Assembly: GCA_038087035.1 (NCBI GenBank)
Contig: CP051187.1
Location: 1,426,001-1,490,000 of the forward strand
Length of the DNA: 64,000 bases
Reading direction: 5' to 3'
DNA from: Gloeotrichia echinulata CP02
GTDB lineage: Bacteria; Cyanobacteriota; Cyanobacteriia; Cyanobacteriales; Nostocaceae
Position numbers and translations under genes: made by a program. The notes under the pieces are model-generated. The model was not told the origin of the DNA. It did not search any database and saw only the letters and a list, made by a program, of their open reading frames with translations. Every line of letters begins with the position of its first letter. Positions within the stretch are counted from its first letter, which is position 1. This document shows positions 7,066-18,500 of this stretch, in pieces.

Positions 7066-10000
7066 TTAGACTTCTCCTTCATCTACTATCAAAGATAGTA
7101 ATTGTGTGGCTAATAGTTTGACATTGGGTTCATAGAGCATTTGACCGTGGTTTCCAGGTACTGAAATCACCTTGATAGGCTTTTGACTATAGGCTTTCCA
7201 TCCCCAATCGGGTAGATCGTAATTGGAAATAGCTTGGAGTTCTTGTAAAACAATTTCATGAACTTCTTGGGCGCGGAATAAAACAATCGGGGCAGAAATT
7301 CGATAATTAGGCTGATAATTCGCGTAATTTAGCGTCAGCATTTTCATCACTTGCATATTTATTTTAAGTAAAGAAATGGTGGAGTGTTCCGGTAATACGT
7401 TATATTTGTATAAATACTCTGCTGCCAAATTCCAACGTGCTTGATCGTTAGCTTTAGCAGCTAAATCAGCGTATTCTAAACCGAAAGAAACTCCCTTTAA
7501 AGCTTCAATCCGTTGGAGTAATTGCCAAATCCAATCAATCTCTACCCTATTAGTTACATATTCAGGGTGAGAAACTAATCCAGCGTCTAAAATAGCGAGT
7601 AAACCCATCTTTTCACCAAGCTGTTCCAGTTGGTAAGCCATTTCAAAAGCAACAGCACAACCTGAAGAGTATCCTATTAATATATATGGACTCTTAGCTT
7701 GCTGTTGATGTAATAGCTCAATCAGTTGACTTGCATGGGATACTACTGATTTAGGGAGTGGAGTAGAGCCATCTCTTCCTGGAGTTTCCAATCCATATAC
7801 TGGATGTTCATTTCCTAAATTAATTGCCAAATCTCGAAAATAGAATCCGTGTCCGTTTGCGCCAGGTAGACAAAATAGAGGGGTTGCATTTCCTTGGGGT
7901 TGGAGTAACAGTAAATCGGGATAGGAATGTGCAACTTTAGTATTACCAAGTTGTTCTGCTAGTTGAGCAATAGTAGGATTTTGAAATAAACTGCTCAAGG
8001 AAAGTTTTTGCTCAAAAATCTGCTGAATATCATTAAGCAATTTCACCGCCAATAAAGAATGTCCGCCCAGGTCGAAAAAGTTATCATAAATCCCAATATC
8101 TTGACGTTCAAGTACAGCAGACCAAACAAATGCTAGTTGTTTTTCTACTTCGTTGCGTGGGGCTACAGATGAGCCTTCAACCCCACCACTGGGAACAGGT
8201 AAAGCATTACGGTCAATTTTGCCATTGGGGGTTAAAGGTAACTCATCCAATACAATGATCTGAGCAGGAATCATGTAATCGGGTAGACAGGATTTGAGAT
8301 GATTTTTCAATTCGTTAGACAAACCATCAGCAATTCCCGTTACATAGCCAATTAAACTTTGGTTGCTCTTAGTTTCATTTAAAATTACAACAGCTTCTTT
8401 AACTAATGGATGTTGCAATAAGATTGATTCAATTTCACCAAGTTCGATTCTAAATCCCCGTAATTTAACTTGTTTATCAATCCGACCCAAGTATTCTAAA
8501 TTGCCATCATTACCCCATCTTGCTAAATCACCAGTTTTATAAATTCGTTCTGTTTTACCAAATAATTCTACTTCAATAAATTTTTCGGCGGTAGTTTGGG
8601 GACGATTGAGATAACCCCGTGCTAAACCAACCCCAGCGATACACAATTCTCCTGGAATACCTGGCGGTAATGGTTGATTGTAAGCATCTAAAATATAGAT
8701 TTGGATATTAGGTAAAGGTTTACCAATGCTTGGTTTTTTGCCATTGGCTGGACAAAGAGATATACTTGCACAAACCGTAGATTCTGTTGGTCCGTAGGCA
8801 TTAAAAAAACGCCGTTCCTTTGCCCACCGGGTAACTAATTCTGTTGAGCAAGCTTCACCAGCAGTAACTAAAATTTGCCAATCAGATAAGGTTGCTTGGG
8901 GTAATAGGGATAAGACTAAGGGCGGTAAAGTGACATGGGAAATTTTGCGATCGCTGAAAAATTTCACTAAGTCACGACTGGGTAACAAAGCTTCTTTTTT
9001 AGCAAGATATAAACAAGCACCGGCGGATAAAGCAGTAGCAATTTCCCAAATTGAGGCGTCGAAACTGAAAGATGCAAACTGAAGTAAACGGCTTTGGGGT
9101 TGAATTTGCAAAATTTGCTCAACCGCCAAAGTTAGATTGACAAGTCCTCGATGCTCAATCATTACCCCCTTGGGTCTTCCAGTAGAACCAGAGGTGTAGA
9201 TGACGTAAGCTAAATCATCAGGCTTACTTTTTGGACTGGGATTTTCTGTTAAATTGTCGGCAAAATTATCCTGATCTAAACAAATTACTTGAGGAAAGTT
9301 TTCCAGTTGAGATAGGGGTAATTGCTCTAATAGTAAATCTTGAGTTAGTAACACCGATATCCCAGAATCTTCCAACATGAACTTAATCCGTTCTTGGGGA
9401 TAATTGGGGTCAATCGGTACATAAGCACCACCAGCTTTAGTAACTCCGATTACACCAATTATCATTTCTAAAGACCGTTCAACACAGATACCAATTAAAG
9501 TGTCTGGCTGAATTTGGTAATTTTGAATTAAATAATGAGCTAATTGATTAGCTTTTTGATTAAGTTGTTGATAAGTTAAGCTTTGGGATTCAAACACCAA
9601 AGCAATATTATTAGGGTTTAAAGTAACTTGTGCTTCAAATAGGTCAACTAAAGTTTTATCTTGAGGATAATCAGTTTGAGTTTGATTCCAGTGTTGTAGT
9701 TGTAGCAGTTCCGTTGCTGTCATCAACGGTAGAGTATAAATCGGTTCTTGAGGATGAGCAATAATTCCCTTCAGCAGAACTGCAAAATGTTCCACCATCC
9801 GTTGGATAGTACCCTCTTCAAAGAGGTCGGTAGCGTATTCCCAAGAGCAATTTAACTGATTGTCATATTCCATCACGATCAGAGCTAAGTCAAACTTAGC
9901 AACTGGATAACTTAATCCGAGCCATTCAATCTCTAATCCTGGTAAACTCAGGTCTGGACTTTCATTATTTTCTAGGGTAAACATTACCTGGAATAATGGA

Positions 10001-11235
10001 TGATGACTCATGCTGCGTTCTGGTTGTAATTTTTCTACCAGAATCTCAAAGGGGATATCTTGATGAGCATAAGCATCTAAACAAGTTTGGCGAGTTTGTT
10101 GTAGGTACTCGATAAAACTTTGCTCAGGCTTGATTTGAGTACGCAACACAATGGTATTGACAAAAAAGCCGATTAATGATTCAGTTTGGGTATGAGTACG
10201 GTTGGCAATGGGAGAACCAATGCACAGGTCGTTTTGACGACTGTAACGAGCCAGCAGAATACTCAAAGTTGCCAACAAGGTCATAAATAGACTTGCGCCT
10301 TGTTGTTGACTGAAGATTTTAACAGCAGCACTTAATTCTGGCGTGAGAGAGTAGGTATAGCGATCGCCTCGGTAGCTTTGTTGTGCTTTCCGGGGATAAT
10401 CGGTAGGCAATTCCAGTAATGGCGAAGCATCCTGGAGTTGATGTTTCCAGTAATTAATCTGGTTTTCTAATACCTCCCCTTGTAACCAGTTTCTTTGCCA
10501 AGCTGCGTAGTCACTGTATTGAATAGGTAAAGGAGCAAGGTCTGGGGTTTGACATTGAGCAAAGGCGGTATAAATTTGCCGTAATTCACGGACAAACACC
10601 CCCATTGACCAGCCATCACTGATAATGTGGTGCATATTGATCAGCAACGCATATTTCTGCTCTTGCAATTGCAGCAGTTTGGCTTTAAATAAAGGGCCAG
10701 TATTTAAGTCAAAGGGTTCTTGAGCATGAGCATCGATTAAATCTTGAATATTTTGTCCTTCGGGATTGGGTATTGAACTAAAACTCTCCCCAGTCCCCAA
10801 TGCAACTTGGGGATGTCCCGCCACTGTGGGAAAATACATCAAAAGACTCTCGTGTCGATTTAGCAGATAAGCCAAACTGGAGTGTAAGGCATCAATATTT
10901 AGGTTTCCGTCCAGTTGTAAAGCTATCGGCATATTGTAAGTAGCTGATGACCCTTGGAGTTGTGCTAATAGCCAGAGGCGTTGTTGAGCAAAGGACAGAA
11001 CTTTGGGAGAGTCAGCACTTAAAGTGGGAATTTCTTCGGTGATGAAAGCTTGCGTCTGAGCAGCTTTCAAAAAGGCGAGAATATCTGCTTTGTTGTGTTG
11101 AATTTCTTGCTTAAGTTCAGAATTTAGGGCATTTTTGCTAGCACGAATTCGTAACTTATCATCTTCAGCCCAAATTTTGCAGCCCATGTTCTGCAAACGC
11201 AGCATTAAAGAAACTAATGGTTCTTTTCGTGACAT
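7066..11235 (-). CDS. apnD: Anabaenopeptin synthetase ApnD: docking-C-A-PCP-TE, Phe-type, termination module
   Basis: A 1389-residue NRPS. Residues about 1-60 are a TubC-type N-terminal docking domain (KIWAEDDKLRIRASKNALNSE). Then come a condensation domain (HHIISDG near 203), an adenylation domain (YTSGSTGRPKG near 680), a carrier (DNFFDLGGHSLL near 1057) and a type I thioesterase (GYSSG near 1190; PGNHGQM His near the end). Pocket residues read DAWTVAAVC plus Lys, differing from the GrsA Phe code by two Ile-to-Val changes. Phe fits the last ring residue of anabaenopeptins. The TE would close the ring onto the D-Lys side chain (family knowledge). hphA lies between apnC and this gene. The A-domain start is almost identical to the first A domain of ApnC, which suggests gene conversion. 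Confidence 0.93.
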   Translation of the reverse strand: MSRKEPLVSLMLRLQNMGCKIWAEDDKLRIRASKNALNSELKQEIQHNKADILAFLKAAQTQAFITEEIPTLSADSPKVLSFAQQRLWLLAQLQGSSATYNMPIALQLDGNLNIDALHSSLAYLLNRHESLLMYFPTVAGHPQVALGTGESFSSIPNPEGQNIQDLIDAHAQEPFDLNTGPLFKAKLLQLQEQKYALLINMHHIISDGWSMGVFVRELRQIYTAFAQCQTPDLAPLPIQYSDYAAWQRNWLQGEVLENQINYWKHQLQDASPLLELPTDYPRKAQQSYRGDRYTYSLTPELSAAVKIFSQQQGASLFMTLLATLSILLARYSRQNDLCIGSPIANRTHTQTESLIGFFVNTIVLRTQIKPEQSFIEYLQQTRQTCLDAYAHQDIPFEILVEKLQPERSMSHHPLFQVMFTLENNESPDLSLPGLEIEWLGLSYPVAKFDLALIVMEYDNQLNCSWEYATDLFEEGTIQRMVEHFAVLLKGIIAHPQEPIYTLPLMTATELLQLQHWNQTQTDYPQDKTLVDLFEAQVTLNPNNIALVFESQSLTYQQLNQKANQLAHYLIQNYQIQPDTLIGICVERSLEMIIGVIGVTKAGGAYVPIDPNYPQERIKFMLEDSGISVLLTQDLLLEQLPLSQLENFPQVICLDQDNFADNLTENPSPKSKPDDLAYVIYTSGSTGRPKGVMIEHRGLVNLTLAVEQILQIQPQSRLLQFASFSFDASIWEIATALSAGACLYLAKKEALLPSRDLVKFFSDRKISHVTLPPLVLSLLPQATLSDWQILVTAGEACSTELVTRWAKERRFFNAYGPTESTVCASISLCPANGKKPSIGKPLPNIQIYILDAYNQPLPPGIPGELCIAGVGLARGYLNRPQTTAEKFIEVELFGKTERIYKTGDLARWGNDGNLEYLGRIDKQVKLRGFRIELGEIESILLQHPLVKEAVVILNETKSNQSLIGYVTGIADGLSNELKNHLKSCLPDYMIPAQIIVLDELPLTPNGKIDRNALPVPSGGVEGSSVAPRNEVEKQLAFVWSAVLERQDIGIYDNFFDLGGHSLLAVKLLNDIQQIFEQKLSLSSLFQNPTIAQLAEQLGNTKVAHSYPDLLLLQPQGNATPLFCLPGANGHGFYFRDLAINLGNEHPVYGLETPGRDGSTPLPKSVVSHASQLIELLHQQQAKSPYILIGYSSGCAVAFEMAYQLEQLGEKMGLLAILDAGLVSHPEYVTNRVEIDWIWQLLQRIEALKGVSFGLEYADLAAKANDQARWNLAAEYLYKYNVLPEHSTISLLKINMQVMKMLTLNYANYQPNYRISAPIVLFRAQEVHEIVLQELQAISNYDLPDWGWKAYSQKPIKVISVPGNHGQMLYEPNVKLLATQLLSLIVDEGEV

Positions 11236-11289
11236 AATTTTAATATTCCTCTTCGTTCTAGCAAATCAGGGGGCACGAATTATTTAGGA

Positions 11290-12468
11290 TTATTTAAAAG
11301 CCCCATTTTTCCATAAATCTAATACTTCATTTGCGGTAAAATAACTTTCTTGTTCTGTAGCCAAAGATTTAATCACAGAGCGCATTTTCTCGTATTGCTC
11401 TCTGGGTTGGGGATTGTGCAGTTGTTTTTCAAACAAATATTGGAAATTACTGGCTCCACTCCATTTACCGAAAATAATGTTTATGGTGCTGTGAGGAAAA
11501 GCATCATAGCTTTTGGGATCGAATAACAAAGAATTGACGTGAATACCTGATTGCTGTCGTTGAGCGGCTTGAGAGTAGGGGGAAGCGGGACGGACTCCCA
11601 ATTTTTCAATGTAATCAGTCACTGCGGCGATCGCATCATAGTTAATCCCACTGACTTCAATACCAAAACGAACTCGTAGTCCATTTAACACCTGCTCAAT
11701 AGCAACATTTCCGGCTCGCTCTCCTAAACCACAAAATGTTCCCGATACTATGGTCGCTCCCGCCATGAGAGACTGGAGAGTATTTTCCAAAGCCAAACCC
11801 ATGTCATTGTGGTAATGTACCCCCAATGGTACTCCTGTTGTAGATTGGAGAAGCTCGTTAACCCAGATATAGCTCTTTTCTGGATTCAGAACTCCCACCG
11901 TATCACAGAGTAGGAAGTGCTGGATATAAGGGCTAAAAGAGCGGATACATTGCACTAAAAAGTCAAAATCAGATCTAGAAGCATCCTCAGCAGCGAAATC
12001 TACTGTGAGTCCGGCGACCTTTGTAGCGTAGTGTAAATTTTTCCCAATTACATCAATAGCATTTTGGCGAATTCTATTGATTACCTGATGTGGGATGTCA
12101 TCATCGATGGTTTTCCCTTGAAATTCACTCATGAGGCGAATTTGGGGATTTCGCAGAAACATTAGTCTGTCAGAAACAGCATGGAACAGAATAATGCGCT
12201 TAACTCCATAGTTTTTCGCTTGGTCAATGTACTGCTTTCCCATCATTGTAGAAGCAGCGATTAGATCATCCAATCCCTCTAATACTAATGATTTGACTAG
12301 CTCTGCTTCTTGTTCACAAACACATGGCATGATAGCAAGTTCATGAACACCTGTTTCAGCAATTAGATGGGCAATTTTTTGTCTGGTTGGATAAGAGAAG
12401 AAAATGCCTACTTGTTGTTGTCCATCCCGTAGAGTTTCATCGGAAATTTTGATTGGAAGAGTTTCCAT
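11290..12468 (-). CDS. hphA: 2-Benzylmalate synthase-like (2-isopropylmalate synthase family), HphA
   Basis: A 392-residue DRE-TIM metallolyase-type Claisen enzyme. Visible motifs are DETLRDGQQ at the N-terminus, the metal-binding VHYHNDMGLA and GLGERAGN. It is shorter than housekeeping LeuA and lacks the C-terminal leucine-regulatory domain. In Nostoc punctiforme HphA condenses acetyl-CoA with phenylpyruvate to 2-benzylmalate, the first step of homophenylalanine synthesis. The isomerase (hphCD) and dehydrogenase (hphB) of the pathway are at 30820-33604 on the same strand. Its position between apnC and apnD, with gaps of 97 and 54 bp, puts it inside the NRPS operon, next to the ApnC module predicted to use Hph or Hty. 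A primary-metabolism LeuA or homocitrate synthase is less likely in this context. Confidence 0.92.
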   Translation of the reverse strand: METLPIKISDETLRDGQQQVGIFFSYPTRQKIAHLIAETGVHELAIMPCVCEQEAELVKSLVLEGLDDLIAASTMMGKQYIDQAKNYGVKRIILFHAVSDRLMFLRNPQIRLMSEFQGKTIDDDIPHQVINRIRQNAIDVIGKNLHYATKVAGLTVDFAAEDASRSDFDFLVQCIRSFSPYIQHFLLCDTVGVLNPEKSYIWVNELLQSTTGVPLGVHYHNDMGLALENTLQSLMAGATIVSGTFCGLGERAGNVAIEQVLNGLRVRFGIEVSGINYDAIAAVTDYIEKLGVRPASPYSQAAQRQQSGIHVNSLLFDPKSYDAFPHSTINIIFGKWSGASNFQYLFEKQLHNPQPREQYEKMRSVIKSLATEQESYFTANEVLDLWKNGAFK

Positions 12469-12510
12469 TGTTTGATACCAGTTTACAATTAAGTGGGACT
12501 ATAGTTTTGT

Positions 12511-12531
12511 TTTTTCGCGCCGACTTACTTA
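12511..12531. repeat. Solo end of the AAGTAGGTCGGCG repeat family
   Basis: In the hphA-apnC gap, TTTTTCGCGCCGACTTACTTA matches the right end of the elements at 36290-36440 and 57578-57707. No matching left end is present, so this looks like a remnant. Confidence 0.55.
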
Positions 12532-12565
12532 GCAGAATTACTATCATTTTTAGGTATTAATTGGT

Positions 12566-15500
12566 TCATAGCTCAATTTCCTCTTCGTCTGAGTTTAAAG
12601 GCTGTATATTTGTTGCGTCATAATTCACCCAAATGCAGGTATCTATATAATTCGCTAATTCTCTGAGTATGGGATACTCAAATACTAGACGCAGTGGTAG
12701 TTCTACCTTAAATTTGTCGCGGATGCGGTAGCACAATTGGGTGGCTAATAGGGAATGTCCCCCCAAATTAAAGAAGTTATCTTGTCGGGCTATGGCTTCA
12801 TATTTCAGTAGCTTTGTCCATAATTCGGCTAGCAATTTTTCGGTTGTTGTTACAGGTAATTCAATTTCTGTGACTGTAACTGCTCTATCTGCTGTGGGTA
12901 AAGCTTTGCGGTCTAGTTTACCATTTGGTGTCAATGGGAGTTTTTCTAAGACAATAAAATGGCTGGGAATCATATATTCGGGGAGAGTTTTCGCCAGAAA
13001 ATCTCGCCATTCTTCTAATAATGCTGGTTCAATTTGATTGGTGCGATATTGTAACGGTTGATTGGCGTAATTTTGCCAGGAATTAAGTCGCCAATTATGC
13101 TCTTGATTAAACCTGGGAATGGTCACTTTTCCAGGGATATTCTTTTGAAAAATTATATCGTAACAGCAAAAATCTGTGGAGCTATATTGTATAAAAGGCG
13201 TATAGGGCAAATCTAGCGTTAAAGCCCGGAATGTTTCGGGTTCGACCCCCAATTCACCTTGAACAACTGCTGTTTTTAAGTGGGAAACAGTACCATCTAA
13301 TTGATCAATAGCTGTTAAAAGTGCCATTTCAGAGGTCAGACGAGCATTAGGAATATCCTTAATGCCTAGTAAATCTGGTTGCTGAATTGTTAAAATTTTC
13401 TCGATAGTTTCTAGGTTCAACTGTTGGTCTGGCCAATTTAACCATTGAGGTTCGGCGATGGGGATATCTGTTTGATCCAAGTGTAAAATAACATCATAAC
13501 GAAAACGGCTCATTTCCGTCTGAGCATAACCCCGTTTCAATTGAATCTGCACCTGAGTAATCCGAGTAAATTTTTGCTTGAGGGCGATAAAGAAATTAGG
13601 AGCAATCAGTAATTCGCCTTCGGTGCTGATGCTTTTTTGAATCTGTTGGCGCAAGTCCTGGATTGATAATTCATCGGCGGCGCGATAAAATTCAACTGCA
13701 GTGTGGAAAGCCTCTAATAAATCGAAATTTCGCACATCTCCAATAAAAATTGCTCCCCGCGTCGTCACAGCATTAATAGCCCCCTCAATTACTGATAAGA
13801 AGTAATCCAAGGAGGGAAAATACTGAATTACCGAATTCATAATTACCAAGTCATAATCATTGGTTTTAAAGCTATCAAACTGGTTGGCTGCACTTTGTTT
13901 TAAAGTAACTTTGTCCTGCAGAGACTGTTGTTCAAGATGTTGTTCAATATAATTTAACCCGGCTGCTGCAATATCTGTAACCAGGTAATTTTGAGAATGT
14001 GGTGCAATTTTAAACAATAACATTCCTGTACCACAACCTATTTCCCAAACCCGTTTTGGTGCAAGTTCTAGAATTTGTTCTACAGTTGTATCACGCCATT
14101 CTTGCATCGCAGTTTGGGGATATGGTTTTCCCGTATAGCTATCATTCCAACTAGCCACATTCAGGGTAGGATCATCTTCTGGTTTTTGTGGTTGATGGTA
14201 CGCATCATTGAAAATTTGTTGCCATAATTCCACTTGTTCACCTTGAATATATTCATCCTCTGTCCCGGTTGGCACAATGTAGGCTATTAGACGTTGATCG
14301 AAATCAGTTTCTTCGCGTACTATGACAACAGCTTCGTGAATTTGTGGGTGTTTGACTAAAGTTGCTTCTATTTCACTTAATTCAATGCGGAAACCACGAA
14401 GTTTGATTTGGTGATCAATCCGACCTAAATATTGCAGATTACCGTCAGGTAGCCAACGGGCTAAATCGCCAGTGTGATAAATTCGCTCAGTTTTACCGAA
14501 TAATTCAATTTCCAGGAATTTCTCGGCGGTAATTTCAGGACGATGCAAATAACTCTGTGCTAAACCAGCACCTGCAATGCAGAGTTGTCCAGGAATACCA
14601 GGGGGAAGGGGTTGATTGTAGTGATCTAAAATATAAATGCGAGTGTTGGCGATCGCTTGACCGATAGTTGGTTCATCTTGGACATTTTTGGCAACTTTTG
14701 TAAATGTAGAGTAAGTTGTGTCTTCAGTGGGTCCATACAGATTATAAACTACCTTCGCCGATGTGGTTTGATATAAAGCCTGTACCAGACGATTTTTTAA
14801 TGGTTCACCGGCTAAATTAATTACTTGCACACTCGACCCAATAGCATTCATATTCAGGAGTTGAGCAGCAGCACTCGGCACAGTATTAATCAAAGTTATT
14901 GGTACAGGACTTTGACGTGCTTGCTCAATGTAGAGTGCATTTTCCACCACAATGACGCTACCACCTTGAGTCAGGGGGACAAAAATTTCAAAGATGGACA
15001 GATCGAAACAGATTGAGGTTGATGCTAAGACACCTGCAAGTTGTTCTGCACTAAAGACTGAATGCGCCCATTTTACCAGAGCTACCGGGCTAGATTGTGC
15101 AATGGCGACACCTTTAGGTCGCCCTGTGGAACCGGAAGTATAAATCACATAGGCCAAATCATCAGGTTTACTTGGTTGATGGGGATTATTTGTTGGCTGA
15201 TCAACCCATGTTTGTGCATCGAGAAATAGGAGTTGACAGGAATTTTTTAATTTTTCTAGGGGAAGTTGCTTTTTGATGGGGTTTGTTGTTAGTAATACAG
15301 AAACATTACTATCTGCGAGCATTAAATGAATGCGTTCTTGGGGATAATTCGGATCAATTGGTACATAAGCTCCACCCGCTTTAAGAATACCAAACAAGCC
15401 AATGATCATTGATAGCGATCGCTCCACACAAATCGCAATCAATGGATTATCAGGTAATTGTTGCTCTGTTTTGAGTTCTAACAAATAATGCGCCAGCTGA

Positions 15501-18500
15501 TTAGCTTTTTGGTTGAGTTGTTGATAACTCAGGCTTTGATCTTCAAACACCACCGCAATTTTATCGGGGGTTTGTGCTACCTGTTGTTCAAACAGAGTCA
15601 TCAATGTCTGATTTTGGGGATAATCGATGTCGGTTTGATTCCAACTTCGCAATTGCTGGATTTCTGCTCTTGTCATCAAGGGCAATTTACTGATAGGCTG
15701 TTGGGGATTTTGGGTAATTGCTGTCAGCAAGACTTCAAAGTGTCTCGCCATGCGTTGAATTGTTTCTCTCTCAAATAAATCTGTGGCATATTCCCACGTA
15801 CAGTATAGTTGGTTGCCATTTTCGCAAAGGTCAAGTGTTAGGTCAAATTTAGCAAAGGGATAATTTTGCTCTAAGTAGTGAAGCTCCAGCCCTGGTAAAC
15901 TAACATTTTTACCGGCTTCTTGAGTGTTTTGCAACACCATCATCACTTGGAATAAGGGGTTATGGCTGAGACTACGCTCTGGTTGTAATTGTTCTACTAA
16001 ATACTCAAAGGGAATGTCTTGATGAGCGTAAGCATCTAAGCAAGTTTGGCGAGTTTGTGGGAGTAACTCGCTAAAGCTTTGCTCTGGCTGGATTTTACTC
16101 CGCAATACTAAAGTATTGACAAAAAAGCCGATTAACCCTTCTGTGTCGCTATGGGTGCGGTTAGCGATCGCCGTACCCACACATAAATCCTCTTGACGGC
16201 TGTAACGCGAGAGTAAAATATTAAAAGCGGTCAACAGGGTCATAAACAAACTCACACCGTGTTTTTGACTGACGATTTTGAGTTGCTGCGTCAGTTCCCT
16301 GCTCAAACAATATTCCTCGTGTCCACCTTGGTAACTTTGTTGTGCGGGACGGGGATGGTCAGTAGGTAAGGTAAGCAAGCGGGGTGCATCATTGAGTTGT
16401 TGTTTCCAGTAATTTTCCTGATTTTCTAAGATATCCCCTTGTAACCAATTGCGCTGCCAAGCTGCATAATCGCTATACTGAATTGGCAAGGGTGACAAAT
16501 TGGGAGTATCCCCTGCAGCAAAAGCAGCATAAGCCTGTTCCCATTCCCGCTTAAACACACCCATTGACCAGCCATCACTGATAATATGGTGTATATTAAT
16601 CAGTAGCACATTTTTCTGTTGGCTCAGTTGTAGCAGTTTGGCTTTGAATAACGGTCCAGTATTTAAGTCAAAGGGTTCTTGAGCATGGGTATCGGCTAAC
16701 CGTTGTACAGTTTCCCCTTGGGTCTTTTGATCGAGTGCTTGTAAGTCTGCAATCGCCAGCACTTCGATATCTTCTACATTTTTCACTACTACTTGCGGTT
16801 CTCCCTCCAAGGGAGGGAAATAACTGCGTAAACTTGTATGACGTTGCAGCAAATAAGTTAAACTTAACCGCAAAGCCTCTACATTTAGGTTGCCGTCAAA
16901 TTGGAATGCGATCGGCATATTGTAGGTAGCTGAGGTTCCTGTACCTTCAAGCTGGGCGATAAACCAAAGTCTTGATTGAGCAAAGGACAGAGTTTTGGGT
17001 TGATTTTCTGGCTGTAGTGTGATATTAGGGGTTATAGTCCTTGTGCCCCTAGCGTCAATTTCCCTCGCTAACTCAGACAAAACGCTTTGCTCAAATATCT
17101 TGCGGACAGGTAATTCTACACCGAAACTATCACGAATTCGGGTAACTAATTGAGTAGCTAACAGGGAATGTCCACCCAATTCAAAGAAGTTGTCAAGGCG
17201 ACCAACAGAGTTAACTTTTAATAAACCTTGCCATAAAATAGCCAGTAGTTCTTCTGTGGGAGTTACGAGAATTTCCAAGTGAGATGAGGTGGCTATGTTT
17301 GGTGTTGGTAATGCTCTACGATCTAGTTTACCGTTGGGAGTAAGAGGTAACTGGTTTAACACTATAATCTGGCTAGGAATCATATAATTCGGCAGGCGAT
17401 TTTTCAGGTATTCCTTAATTTCACCCTCTAAATTGACGGATTCTTCTGCCTCTGTGATATAGCCTAATAATCTGGGATTATTATCAGTTTTATATAAAAT
17501 TACAACAGCTTCTTTAACTAATGGATGTTGCAATAAGAGTGATTCAATTTCACCAAGTTCGATTCTAAAGCCCCGTAATTTAACTTGCTCATCAATGCGT
17601 CCTAGGTATTCTAAATTGCCATCATTACCCCATCTTGCTAAATCACCAGTTTTATAAATTCGCTCGATTTTACCAAATAATTCTACTTCAATAAATTTTT
17701 GGGCGGTAGTTTGGGGACGATTAAGATAACCCCGTGCTAAACCAACCCCAGCGATACACAATTCTCCAGGAATACCTGGTGGTAATGGTTGATTGTGAGC
17801 ATTTAAAATGTATATACTGTTATTAGCTATAGGTTGACCGATAGAGGGCTTTTTGCCATTCGGTTCACAACGAGATATACTGACAATAACCGTCGATTCC
17901 GTCGGACCATAACAGTTAAAGAAACTTCGTGTTTTTCCCCACTGTTCCACCAATTCTGCTGGACAAGCCTCACCACCAACGGTTAGACATTGCAAATCTG
18001 GTAAGGTCGCTTGAGGTAAGATTGATAAGGCGGAAGGAGATAAAAAACTATGGGAAATCTTGTGATGAGTTAAGAAGTCAACTAAGACTTGACTGGGTAA
18101 CAAGCTTTCTTTTTTACCAAGATACAAGCAAGCACCTGTGACAAAGGTAGTCGCAATTTCACCAATAGACAAATCGAAACTAAAAGAACCAAACTGAAGC
18201 AGACGGCTTTGGGATTGAACTTCAAAAATTTTAGCCCAGGCTAAAGCTAAATTGACAATTGGGCGATGCTCAATCATCACCCCTTTAGGTTGTCCCGTTG
18301 AACCAGAAGTATATATTATATAAGCTAAATTATCAGGCGTAGTTTTGGGACTGGGATTTTCTTTTGACCCTGCGGTAAAAGTTTCGTCATCTAAACAAAT
18401 TACCTGAAGTGGGTGTACCAATTCAAATGAGGGTAATTTATCTAATAGGAAACTTTGAGTTAGTAACACCGATATCCCAGAATCTTCCAACATGAACTCA